DNA of 64,000 nt, taken from assembly GCA_017849575.1 (NCBI GenBank), contig JAFIGV010000015.1, positions 62,001 through 126,000 on the forward strand, written 5' to 3'. Position 1 is the stretch's first letter, and every line of letters starts with the position of its first letter. Source of the stretch: Flavipsychrobacter sp. (GTDB lineage: Bacteria > Bacteroidota > Bacteroidia > Chitinophagales > Chitinophagaceae). This document shows positions 53,809 to 62,098 of this stretch, in pieces. The position numbers and the translations under genes are program-made. Under the pieces are notes generated by a model. It saw only the letters and a program-made list of their open reading frames with translations, made no database searches and was not told the origin of the DNA.

Positions 53809-54551
53809 AAGGGCCTGAGTTTTCCCTTTCGGACTTTTATTTTAAAGTCGTCCAGGCTATCCGTACCACGGATGTCGATTCTCTTTATTTCGTAAGCGTC
53901 CTCACATGGAATGGAAGATACCGCGTTGCCAATGCGAAAGGCCATCTGGATACCCTTGTTTTTCATCCAGCTTTTCAGCTCATCAAAATCGTTTTTGTTT
54001 TTAGGCCGCCCTCCATAGGGATAGGCCAGCGAAGGATGCAAGGGAAGATCATGCTGACGAAATAGTTCCATGCTGCTCTCAATGGCTCTTTTTACGTCGG
54101 CAAGCGGCGTTGTTCCGAAGTGCTCGTGCCGGTAACCATGCATGGCAAACTGCACTACTGCAGGGTCAAGGGATCGTAGTTGCTGCACATTCATTTTTTG
54201 TTGCAGTGGATCACCCGCATCTGTATTGCCTTCCAGTGTTTCCGCAATTAAAAAGAAGCACGCTTTAAATCCCAATTCCTGCAGGAGCGGGTAGGCATAG
54301 CTTAGGTTGTTTACATATCCATCGTCGAATGTGATGAGCACCTTTCGGCCCGCGGGCTTTTCCGTGCCCAATGCCCATGCGGCATACTCCTGTAATGAAA
54401 TAGCTTCGTACCCCTGCTCCTTCAAATAAACCCATTGCTCACGTAGCCGCTCGGGCGTCTGCGTGATTCTGTCGCGGCACCCTGGCCAGATACGATGGTA
54501 CATCAAAACCGGTATGCCTTCCCGGGCAGGCAGCAGCCAATGCAATTTCAC
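53805..54551 (-). CDS. Polysaccharide deacetylase (NodB domain)
   Basis: A 248-residue carbohydrate esterase family 4 protein. The NodB motifs are visible: TFDDGYVNN (metal-binding Asp pair, about residues 73-81), MHGYRHEHFG (metal His pair) and AYPYGGRP. The start VPVLMYHRIWPG-like strand (here GIPVLMYHRIWPG) is typical of exported or cytoplasmic deacetylases acting on chitooligosaccharides or peptidoglycan; no signal peptide is seen. The GTG at 54551 is the first usable codon. Convergent with the lipoprotein gene. Confidence 0.87.
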   Translation of the reverse strand: MKLHWLLPAREGIPVLMYHRIWPGCRDRITQTPERLREQWVYLKEQGYEAISLQEYAAWALGTEKPAGRKVLITFDDGYVNNLSYAYPLLQELGFKACFFLIAETLEGNTDAGDPLQQKMNVQQLRSLDPAVVQFAMHGYRHEHFGTTPLADVKRAIESSMELFRQHDLPLHPSLAYPYGGRPKNKNDFDELKSWMKNKGIQMAFRIGNAVSSIPCEDAYEIKRIDIRGTDSLDDFKIKVRKGKLRPF

Positions 54552-54708
54552 AACGGATTTTAGCGCAAAAAAAGCACTTTCCGGCGAAAGCCGGCATATA
54601 AACCATCCCGTGCCGTGGAAACATCGCAGAACCGGTAAAAGATTATAACAAGGCCTTGACTCGGGTAAGCCCTAAAATCAGTTATATTGCGGTACACTGC
54701 ATTCCTTC

Positions 54709-57700
54709 ATGAATCATTACGACTGGCTCATACATAAGCTCGACGCCTTTATTCGCAGATACTACGCCAATCAGTTGCTGCGTGGCTCTCTGGTGCTGTT
54801 GATCTGCCTTTTGTCCTATCTGCTTACTGTTAGCATCGGAGAATATTACCTCTATTTGCCCAGTGCGGTACGCCTTGCATTGCTCACTCTTTTCGTTGTG
54901 TCTGGTATCATTGCCCTTGTGGTTTGGGTGGTCCTGCCGCTCATACGGATGTCTCGCCTGGGTAAGGTCATCAGTTATGAACAAGCCGCCCGTATCATCG
55001 GTCTGCATTTTCCCGAGATTAGCGATAAGCTGCTCAATGTACTGCAGCTCAACCGGCAGCGGAATGAGGCCGTAAGCCGTGAGCTACTGGAGGCAAGCAT
55101 CGACCAGAAGGCGAGCCAGATATCGGTAGTGCCTATTGCCTCAGCAGTTGATTTTTCTAAAAATAAGCGTTTGCTTCCCTACCTGTTACCTCTGGTAGTC
55201 TTAGCGATTGTGATCCTGATTTTTGCCCCCAGTATTTTTATTGATGCTTCCGAGCGGTTGCTTCAACCCACCCGCAGTTTTGAAAAGCCCGCGCCCTTTC
55301 AGTTTGTACTCGGGAACAGGAATTTAAAGGTGGTTCATAATGGAGATTTTACACTCAAGGCTTCTGTACAGGGAAATGCTTTGCCCGTGGAGATGTCTGT
55401 GGAGGCCGGTACCGAAGAACTAACGATGCAGGCTACGGGTGCGCCTCACAGTTTTCAATACACGTTCCGAAATGTAAGTAGCCCGATTCACTTTCGTCTG
55501 AAGGCGGCGGGATTCCGTTCGCAGGAGTATGTATTGGATGTGGTGCAGCAACCCATTATGAAATCATTCAGAATGCAGCTTGATTATCCCACATACACGG
55601 GTAGAAAGGACGAGCTAACGAATAATATGGGCGACGTTACTGTGCCCGCAGGTACCACTATTAGGTGGGCGTTTATGGCCGATCATACCGACGCCGCTGT
55701 TTTCCGTTTTGGGAAAGATGGGGCTGCACAAATGCTGCAGCGTACGGCCAATATTTTTGGCTACAGTGCGCGTGTGCTCAGGGATACCAGCTATACCGTC
55801 ACGCTCAGCAATAGGGCATCGGGTCTCGAGTCTCGCTTTTCTTATGGGGTGCATGCGGTGCCCGACCAGTATCCGTTGGTGCAACTGCAGGAGCATCGCG
55901 ACACGGTATCGGGTACCCAGATTTTTTTGGAAGGAACAGCCGGTGATGACTATGGCATTAGCAAAGTGCTTTTTCACTTTGAAGTGCTCGATGATCAGAA
56001 CCGTTCTTTGCTCCGCAAGTCAATTCCACTCAAGGCTGCCTCCGGAACGGTCACACCATTTCAGCATTACTTTGATGTAAAGATGTTGCAACTGCAGCCG
56101 GGACAGAAACTCAATTATTTTGTTGAAGTATGGGACAATGACGGAGTAACGGGCAGTAAAGCCTCAAGGAGCGAAGTGATGAGCTACGTGATGTACAACC
56201 CCAGTCAGCTCGATTCGGCGATAAACGCCAATGCAGAGCAGATCAACAGCGGACTTAGCAATAGCGCCCGTCAAAACAAAAAGCTGCAAAACGAACTTCG
56301 CGATGCCCAAACTAAAATGCTGCAAAGTGATAAGCTGGACTGGGAGCAGCAGCAGTCGCTCGAAAACCTGGCAGAACGTCAGCAGCAAATGATGCAGCAA
56401 TTAGAGCAGACCAAAAAACGTTTTGAAGAACAGATACAACAAAGCCAGCAAAAAAAGTATAGCGATGATGTAAAAGATAAGCAGCAGGAACTGAAGGAAC
56501 AGATGGACAACCTGATGAACAACGAACTGAAGGAACAGATGAAAAAGCTTCAGGAACTCATGGCGAAACTGAACAAGGAGAACGCCATGGAAACTATGAA
56601 GCAACTGCAACAGGAGAACAAACTCTTCAACATGGACCTCGAACGTATGAAGGAACTGATGAAGAACCTTGAGATGCAAATGCGGATGGAGGACATGGCC
56701 AATAAAATGGACGAACTGGCAAAGAAAGAACTGGACCTTAAAAAAGAAACGGATAAGGGAAATAAAGACAATGAATCGCTCAGCAAGGAACAGCAGGATA
56801 TAAAAAAGTCGTTGGAAGAGGCGCTGCAAAAGGACATGCAGGAGATGAACGAGCTGAACAAGGAACTGAACAAAAAGCAGGATGTTTCTGATGCGCAGAA
56901 AAGCGGAAGCGATGCCCAAAAAAATATGGAGCAAAGCGATCAGCAGCTACAGCAGGATCAAAAGTCGAAAGCCAGCGAGTCGCAAAGCAAGGCCGCGCGC
57001 AATCTACAGCAGATGGCCAGTAGCTTACGGTCGGCCGCAGGAGGCATGCAGATGCAACAAATAGAAATGGATATCCGTGCCGTTCGGCAGTTGCTTACCA
57101 ACCTGATGCGTCTTTCCTTCGATCAGGAGCAGCTCATGCACAAGGTGGAAGTTACCGCAACCACTTCACAAAGCTATTTACTCAATCAGCAGGAACAGAA
57201 TCGCCTTCATGCCAACTCCGAGATGATCCGCGACAGCCTGTTCGTACTTAGCAAAAGGTTATTCAAGCTGGCAGCCAGTGTAAACAAAGAGACCACGGAG
57301 CTGGAGAAGAGTATGAAATATGCCATTGAGGGCCTTGAAGCCCGGAGGGTTACTGATGCGCTAACCCGGCAGCAATATGTAATGACCCGCACCAATAATC
57401 TGGCACTGATGCTGAACGAAATGCTGGGTAATCTGCTTGAAATGCAAAGCCAGGCTCAAAGCCAGGGTAGTTGCCAGAAGCCGGGAGGCAAACAACCCAC
57501 GCCCGGCGCCGGTCAGCAGCTCAGCGATATCATTACCCAACAGAAACAACTGGGCGATGCTATGCAGCAAATGCAGCAGTCGAAGCAGGGGAAATCGGGC
57601 AATAAGGATGGGAAAAATAGTTCGCAACAAGGAAGCCCTACACAAGACGAGTATGGCAATGCAGAACAACTGGCCAGAATGGCACAGCAGCAGGCAGCAC

Positions 57701-58095
57701 TAAGGCGTCAGATACAGGCATTGCAAAGCCTGCTGAACAGTAAGGGCATGGGCGGCGCCAAAGAGTTGAAAGAGGTACAGGACAAAATGGACCGTACAGA
57801 AACCGACCTCGTGAATAAGCGACTCGGCAGCGAGTTGCTCCTCAGGCAAAAGGAGATTCTGACCCGGCTGTTGGAAACGGAAAAAGCTGTGCGGGAACAA
57901 GAGCAGGACGACAAGCGATCGTCACGAAACCCCCAGGACGTGCCCCGACCGGTGCCTGCAGAACTCCAGCGGTTTATAAAAGACCGCCAGTCTTTGCTTG
58001 ACTTCTACAAAACAGTTCCGCCGCAGCTTAAACCCTACTATCGCTCAATGGTTGAACAATATTTCCAACAGATTGGAACCTCGAAATTCCAATAA
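54709..58095 (+). CDS. DUF4175-type large membrane protein with coiled coil
   Basis: A 1128-residue protein. Two N-terminal membrane helices (LVLLICLLSYLLTVSIGEYY and IIALVVWVVLPLI, about residues 25-80) and a third near 155-175 precede a beta-rich extracytoplasmic part with Ig-like pattern (TLKASVQGNALPVEMSVEAG, about 190-470). From about 500 to 730 the chain is a Gln/Lys/Glu coiled coil with repeated QQ and MEQ-type heptads, and a Gln-rich low-complexity region follows (about 925-985). It fits the DUF4175 family of this phylum, whose function is not established. The 3387-base coding region stands alone between convergent genes. Confidence 0.8.
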   Translation: MNHYDWLIHKLDAFIRRYYANQLLRGSLVLLICLLSYLLTVSIGEYYLYLPSAVRLALLTLFVVSGIIALVVWVVLPLIRMSRLGKVISYEQAARIIGLHFPEISDKLLNVLQLNRQRNEAVSRELLEASIDQKASQISVVPIASAVDFSKNKRLLPYLLPLVVLAIVILIFAPSIFIDASERLLQPTRSFEKPAPFQFVLGNRNLKVVHNGDFTLKASVQGNALPVEMSVEAGTEELTMQATGAPHSFQYTFRNVSSPIHFRLKAAGFRSQEYVLDVVQQPIMKSFRMQLDYPTYTGRKDELTNNMGDVTVPAGTTIRWAFMADHTDAAVFRFGKDGAAQMLQRTANIFGYSARVLRDTSYTVTLSNRASGLESRFSYGVHAVPDQYPLVQLQEHRDTVSGTQIFLEGTAGDDYGISKVLFHFEVLDDQNRSLLRKSIPLKAASGTVTPFQHYFDVKMLQLQPGQKLNYFVEVWDNDGVTGSKASRSEVMSYVMYNPSQLDSAINANAEQINSGLSNSARQNKKLQNELRDAQTKMLQSDKLDWEQQQSLENLAERQQQMMQQLEQTKKRFEEQIQQSQQKKYSDDVKDKQQELKEQMDNLMNNELKEQMKKLQELMAKLNKENAMETMKQLQQENKLFNMDLERMKELMKNLEMQMRMEDMANKMDELAKKELDLKKETDKGNKDNESLSKEQQDIKKSLEEALQKDMQEMNELNKELNKKQDVSDAQKSGSDAQKNMEQSDQQLQQDQKSKASESQSKAARNLQQMASSLRSAAGGMQMQQIEMDIRAVRQLLTNLMRLSFDQEQLMHKVEVTATTSQSYLLNQQEQNRLHANSEMIRDSLFVLSKRLFKLAASVNKETTELEKSMKYAIEGLEARRVTDALTRQQYVMTRTNNLALMLNEMLGNLLEMQSQAQSQGSCQKPGGKQPTPGAGQQLSDIITQQKQLGDAMQQMQQSKQGKSGNKDGKNSSQQGSPTQDEYGNAEQLARMAQQQAALRRQIQALQSLLNSKGMGGAKELKEVQDKMDRTETDLVNKRLGSELLLRQKEILTRLLETEKAVREQEQDDKRSSRNPQDVPRPVPAELQRFIKDRQSLLDFYKTVPPQLKPYYRSMVEQYFQQIGTSKFQ

Positions 58096-58212
58096 ATCCT
58101 TCTAATCCTAAACTAAGTACCAACACAGCTTTAACTAAACGGGCACAAACTTTTTAGCGCTGCCATGGGTCTGATTTAAGGAAAGACGCACTCAATTTCC
58201 GCACTTCTGCTA

Positions 58213-58243
58213 TTTGAGGTACCGGGAATTATGGTTATCTTTC
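58213..58243 (+). promoter_or_regulatory. Promoter (-33 TTTG, 19 bases, -7 TAtcTTTC)
   Basis: TTTG at 58213-58216, 19-base spacer, TATCTTTC at 58236-58243 (one mismatch to TAnnTTTG), 38 bases before the ATG at 58282. Confidence 0.65.
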
Positions 58244-58281
58244 ATATCAAATCGTTCCTAACTCAATAAAACTGTTTGCCT

Positions 58282-58752
58282 ATGTTATTTACAAGAACGT
58301 ACCGGTATTCTTCCACTATGCCGGCGGAAGCCATCAAAAGCCGGCTCATCGGCAAGCATGTTAAGGTGCACAACATGGACTTTGAAGTTTATGAAAAAGA
58401 CCGTGTGCTTCGTGTCATACCACATGCTGAGCAAGAGCAATCTATACGTACACTGCCGATCACGCATGTAGAATTTAAAGGAAAGGGCAGCCAGACCCAG
58501 GTGGTCGTAAGCTCCAAAATGCGAAAAATAGATTCAGGCGGGCCAATGCTCATCGTTATTTTCTGCTCCTTTATGCTTATTGCAGCCATCCTTTCTCTGA
58601 TCTTCGGCAAGTCAGAATTTCTTTCTATCACCTACACCCTTGTGGGCATCAGTATCGCCATTTTTCTGGTGTTCTGGTACCGGATGGAACAGGGCTATTT
58701 TGACTATGTTCGGAAAATAAGAGATTACATCAAACAACAAAGCGTAGCCTGA
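58282..58752 (+). CDS. Hypothetical membrane protein
   Basis: A 156-residue protein. The N-terminal 90 residues look soluble and beta-rich (GKHVKVHNMDFEVYEKDRVL), then two hydrophobic helices (MLIVIFCSFMLIAAILSLIF and TLVGISIAIFLVFWY) and a basic tail. No family recognised. It has a good two-element promoter, and its stop codon lies inside the loop of a bidirectional terminator hairpin, which is unusual compactness. Confidence 0.72.
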   Translation: MLFTRTYRYSSTMPAEAIKSRLIGKHVKVHNMDFEVYEKDRVLRVIPHAEQEQSIRTLPITHVEFKGKGSQTQVVVSSKMRKIDSGGPMLIVIFCSFMLIAAILSLIFGKSEFLSITYTLVGISIAIFLVFWYRMEQGYFDYVRKIRDYIKQQSVA

Positions 58753-58767
58753 AGGTTACGCTTTGTT
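58736..58767. terminator. Bidirectional terminator overlapping a stop codon
   Basis: AACAAAGCGTAGCC / GGTTACGCTTTGTT, a 14-bp stem (one G-T pair) with loop TGAA, T-rich on both outer sides. The upstream gene's TGA is inside the loop and the convergent gene ends at 58771. Confidence 0.88.
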
Positions 58768-58770
58768 GTT

Positions 58771-59298
58771 TTAACGGATATAAGCCTGAAATGAGTCAAC
58801 AGGGGTAGTGCCCGTAAATATTTTTACAAGCCTCCTTTGCTCGTCATAAATATTGATCTGTGGCAACGACTGGTACAAAAAAGTCTGGTTGATGAAATCA
58901 CTACTATCTACACCTATTTGCAGTGAAGGATATTCGTCCGCTTTTACATTGGTTACAAAGTAGGGGATGTAAGACAACATCCGGTCTGCGGCCATCAGCA
59001 ATAAGGTCGTCTCTTTAAATGACTTCAGATTTGCCTCCAGCATCCTGGCCTCGTCTTCGCAATGCTCACAGGTGGGATTAAAAAGCATGATGATGACCGG
59101 AGCTTTCTTATTCAGGTCTTTGTTGGTGAGTAGTACGCCATCTCTGCGGAAATAGCGCAAAGCAGGCATGGGTGAGCCTGGTGCTTTATAATTCGCCGCA
59201 GCAGATTTCATATCCGCTTTTTTATTTTTTTGCGGTTGGGCAAAAGAAAGCGAGCTGATCAGGCAAAGGCTGGCAACAATTAATAATTTGCGGTACAT
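58771..59298 (-). CDS. Exported thioredoxin-fold protein
   Basis: A 175-residue exported protein. The signal LLIVASLCLISSLSFAQ is followed by a Lys-rich linker and a thioredoxin domain: PVIIMLFNPTCEHCEDEARM contains the CxxC (CEHC) active site, then INQTFLYQSLPQINIYD has the cis-Pro loop expected in the fold. Probably a periplasmic thiol reductase or ResA/TlpA-like protein. No partner is adjacent. The next gene (rarA) is divergent with a 45-base gap. Confidence 0.83.
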   Translation of the reverse strand: MYRKLLIVASLCLISSLSFAQPQKNKKADMKSAAANYKAPGSPMPALRYFRRDGVLLTNKDLNKKAPVIIMLFNPTCEHCEDEARMLEANLKSFKETTLLLMAADRMLSYIPYFVTNVKADEYPSLQIGVDSSDFINQTFLYQSLPQINIYDEQRRLVKIFTGTTPVDSFQAYIR

Positions 59299-59343
59299 AA
59301 GCAGCTAAATTAGCAGTTTCAAGCCTAAAAGATCGCCACTATT

Positions 59344-60615
59344 ATGCCAAAAAATGAGCACATTCCTCTTGCAGAACGCATGCGGCCACATACGCTGCAA
59401 GACTTTATCGGGCAGGAACACCTGGTAGCACCCGGCAAAGTGCTTGAGCAAATGATTCGAAACAAGACGGCACATTCTATCATCTTCTGGGGACCACCCG
59501 GTGTCGGCAAGACCACGCTGGCTCAAATTATAGCCCGAGGTCTCGACATTCCTTTCTTTACTTTGAGTGCAATAGACAGCGGGGTGAAAGATGTAAGGGC
59601 GGTAATAGAACAGGCGAAACGTGCCGGCCATGCCCTGTTATTTATCGACGAAATACACCGGTTCAATAAAGCACAACAGGACAGCCTGCTCGGAGCGGTG
59701 GAAAAAGGCATTGTTACCCTTATCGGAGCCACTACAGAAAATCCTTCTTTCGAAGTGATCGGCGCCCTGCTGAGCCGTTGCCAGGTATATGTTCTTCGCC
59801 CTTTATCAGAGGATGATCTGGTTCATCTGGTAGAGAACGCGCTGAAAAAAGATGAACAGCTAAAGGATAAATCGGTTACTATAAAAGAATGGGGAGCTCT
59901 GCTGCAACTTAGTGGTGGTGACGCGCGGCGGCTACTCAATCTGCTGGAACTCGTAGTTTCTTCGCTGAACGATAAAAGCGGCGAAATCACGAATGCGCAG
60001 GTGCAGGAAGTCGTGCAAAGCAAAATGGCGCTCTACGACAAAACGGGCGAACAACATTATGATATCATCTCAGCCTTTATCAAATCCTTGAGAGGTAGCG
60101 ATCCCAATGCCGCCGTTTATTATCTGGCCAGAATGATCGAAGGCGGTGAAGATCCTTTGTTCATTGCAAGAAGAATGCTGATACTGGCCAGCGAAGATAT
60201 TGGCAATGCAAACCCCAACGCATTGCTGCTGGCTACTACTACTTTTCAGGCCGTAGAAAGGGTAGGCTGGCCGGAAAGCAGAATTATACTCGCGCAATGT
60301 GTTACCTACCTGGCGGCTTCGCCCAAAAGCAATGCATCTTATCTGGCCATCAACAAAGCACAGGAGCTGGTAAAAAACACAGGCGATCTGCCCATACCCC
60401 TGCACATTCGCAACGCGCCCACCCGCCTCATGAAACATCTGGACTACGGCAAAGGCTATCAATATGCTCACGATTACGAGGGGAATTTTGTGGCACAGGA
60501 GTTTATGCCGGATGCTATCAGCGGTACCACATTGTATGAACCGGGTCAAAATGCCGGCGAAGAACGCCTTCGAAACTATCTCCGCACCTGCTGGAAGGAG
60601 AAGTACGGATATTAA
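59344..60615 (+). CDS. rarA: Replication-associated recombination protein A
   Basis: A 423-residue AAA+ ATPase of the RarA/Mgs1/WRNIP1 family that acts at stalled replication forks and loads with SSB. Walker A GPPGVGKTT is near residues 47-55, Walker B LLFIDEIHRF near 97-106, sensor GATTENPSFEV, and the C-terminal MgsA domain has SEDIGNANPNALLLA. Length is normal. Promoter not clear in the 45-base gap upstream. Confidence 0.95.
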   Translation: MPKNEHIPLAERMRPHTLQDFIGQEHLVAPGKVLEQMIRNKTAHSIIFWGPPGVGKTTLAQIIARGLDIPFFTLSAIDSGVKDVRAVIEQAKRAGHALLFIDEIHRFNKAQQDSLLGAVEKGIVTLIGATTENPSFEVIGALLSRCQVYVLRPLSEDDLVHLVENALKKDEQLKDKSVTIKEWGALLQLSGGDARRLLNLLELVVSSLNDKSGEITNAQVQEVVQSKMALYDKTGEQHYDIISAFIKSLRGSDPNAAVYYLARMIEGGEDPLFIARRMLILASEDIGNANPNALLLATTTFQAVERVGWPESRIILAQCVTYLAASPKSNASYLAINKAQELVKNTGDLPIPLHIRNAPTRLMKHLDYGKGYQYAHDYEGNFVAQEFMPDAISGTTLYEPGQNAGEERLRNYLRTCWKEKYGY

Positions 60616-60781
60616 TGCAGCAGGCTTTCTGTCCCTGCCGGTCACCCTCGCAGCTATGGCCAGCACTTTGACATTTATTTAATGATGACCTTTTTCCAAG
60701 CCTTCGATCTAAAGGAAAAAGCCCGGGCGAATTGGGGCGCATAGGATAAATAAATTATCTTGTAGATAGGATATATGTTCT

Positions 60782-61351
60782 ATGTCGCTGCCATCGCCTA
60801 CCATACATGATCTTCAGGAGCACATTGTTGAGCAGATAAAGCGCAACGATGAGGAAACTCTGCGGCAATTGTACCTCAGTAATTATCCGGCTGTGGAGCG
60901 TTATGTTCTACAAAATAGTGGTACCGAAGCTGATGTAAAGGATGTGTTTCAGGAAGCGTTTATAGCCGTGTGGCGCAATGTTCAGTCTGGCCGTTTCAGC
61001 GTAAGTACATCTGGTTCTATTCATAGCTACTTGCTGCGTGTGGCAAAAAATAAATGGCTGGATGTGCTGCGACAAAAAAAGCGGCAGAGCTTGTCGGTAC
61101 ACGATGGTATAGAAACACTATCTGCCGGCAATGAAGCACAGGATGCGGAAACCGAAGCGAGATTGCAAAGCGTGAAGGAAAGCCTGAAATATTTGAATGA
61201 GCAGTGCAGAGAACTGTTGTTTCTTTTTTACTACCGGAAGGAAAGCCTGCGAAACATTGCAGACGTTTTTTCCTGGAGCGAGAACACGGCAAAGAATAAT
61301 AAATACCGCTGTTTGCAAAAACTGAGAAGCCTGGTATTAAATCATAAATAG
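60782..61351 (+). CDS. ECF-family RNA polymerase sigma factor
   Basis: A 189-residue sigma-70-like factor. Region 2 is about residues 25-95 (FQEAFIAVWRNVQSGRFSVS includes the DNA-melting element); region 4 is about 130-185 with LLFLFYYRKESLRNIADVFS and SENTAKNNKYRCLQKLRS, typical of Bacteroidota ECF. Region 3 is absent. It precedes an anti-sigma-like TPR membrane protein by 6 bases and a TPR gene, a common operon layout. Genes it controls cannot be read from the window. Confidence 0.9.
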   Translation: MSLPSPTIHDLQEHIVEQIKRNDEETLRQLYLSNYPAVERYVLQNSGTEADVKDVFQEAFIAVWRNVQSGRFSVSTSGSIHSYLLRVAKNKWLDVLRQKKRQSLSVHDGIETLSAGNEAQDAETEARLQSVKESLKYLNEQCRELLFLFYYRKESLRNIADVFSWSENTAKNNKYRCLQKLRSLVLNHK

Positions 61352-61357
61352 GTAAAA

Positions 61358-62098
61358 GTGACAAACGGAAATAGCCATATTGATCCGCAGATAGAAGAAA
61401 TAGAACGCTACCTCACCGGAGCACTTTCGGAAAACGAATCGGTGGCCTTCGAAAAAAAGTTGGAGGAGGATCATGTATTGAAAGACAAGGTGGAAGACCT
61501 GAGGCTCGTGCTGCTGGGAATTGCAGAGGCAGGATTGCAACAGCAGATGGAGACTTTCCATCGTCAGCGGCATCATACGGTGCAGGAAAAAAAGATGGTG
61601 CGTGCCATCGGTACACGGTGGATGCTTGCCGCTTCTCTTGCCTTACTGCTCGCCCTTACGACTTGGTGGTATTTCCGGTATGCAGATGTCAATAACCGGC
61701 GATACGCTGCCTGGTATAGGCCCGATCCTGGCCTTATGACCGTTATGAGCGGCGAGAGCAATCACTATCTCTTCGACAAAGCCATGGTGGCTTACAAAAA
61801 TGCCGATTACAAAAGCGCATTGAAGCAATGGGACGACTTGCTGAAAACGCAGCCCGATAACGATACGCTTCTGTACTTTACCGCCTCCGCTATGCAGGCA
61901 CTCAGTGATTATACCCATGCTGCACCGCGCTATAATAGTGTGCTTGTATCGGACAGCAGTATTTTTAAAGGCGATGCTGCATGGTACCTCGGGCTGATCT
62001 TCATGCGCCGCGATGATATGTCCAAAGCCCGTTTCTACTTTGCCCTGAGCAACCGGCCGGAAGCCAGGCGCTTACTGCAAGAACTGGGAGCACCATGA
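61358..62098 (+). CDS. Anti-sigma-like TPR membrane protein
   Basis: A 246-residue single-pass membrane protein. The N-terminal cytoplasmic part (about residues 1-85) has IERYLTGALSENESVAFEKK, which matches the N-terminus of many anti-sigma factors; a membrane helix follows (about 90-106, MLAASLALLLALTTWWY), and the extracytoplasmic part has TPR-like pairs such as MVAYKNADYKSALKQWDDLL and AWYLGLIFMRRDDMSKARFY. A GTG start lies 6 bases after the sigma factor stop, and its stop overlaps the ATG of the next gene (ATGA). It probably holds the sigma factor until a periplasmic signal is sensed. Confidence 0.78.
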   Translation: MTNGNSHIDPQIEEIERYLTGALSENESVAFEKKLEEDHVLKDKVEDLRLVLLGIAEAGLQQQMETFHRQRHHTVQEKKMVRAIGTRWMLAASLALLLALTTWWYFRYADVNNRRYAAWYRPDPGLMTVMSGESNHYLFDKAMVAYKNADYKSALKQWDDLLKTQPDNDTLLYFTASAMQALSDYTHAAPRYNSVLVSDSSIFKGDAAWYLGLIFMRRDDMSKARFYFALSNRPEARRLLQELGAP

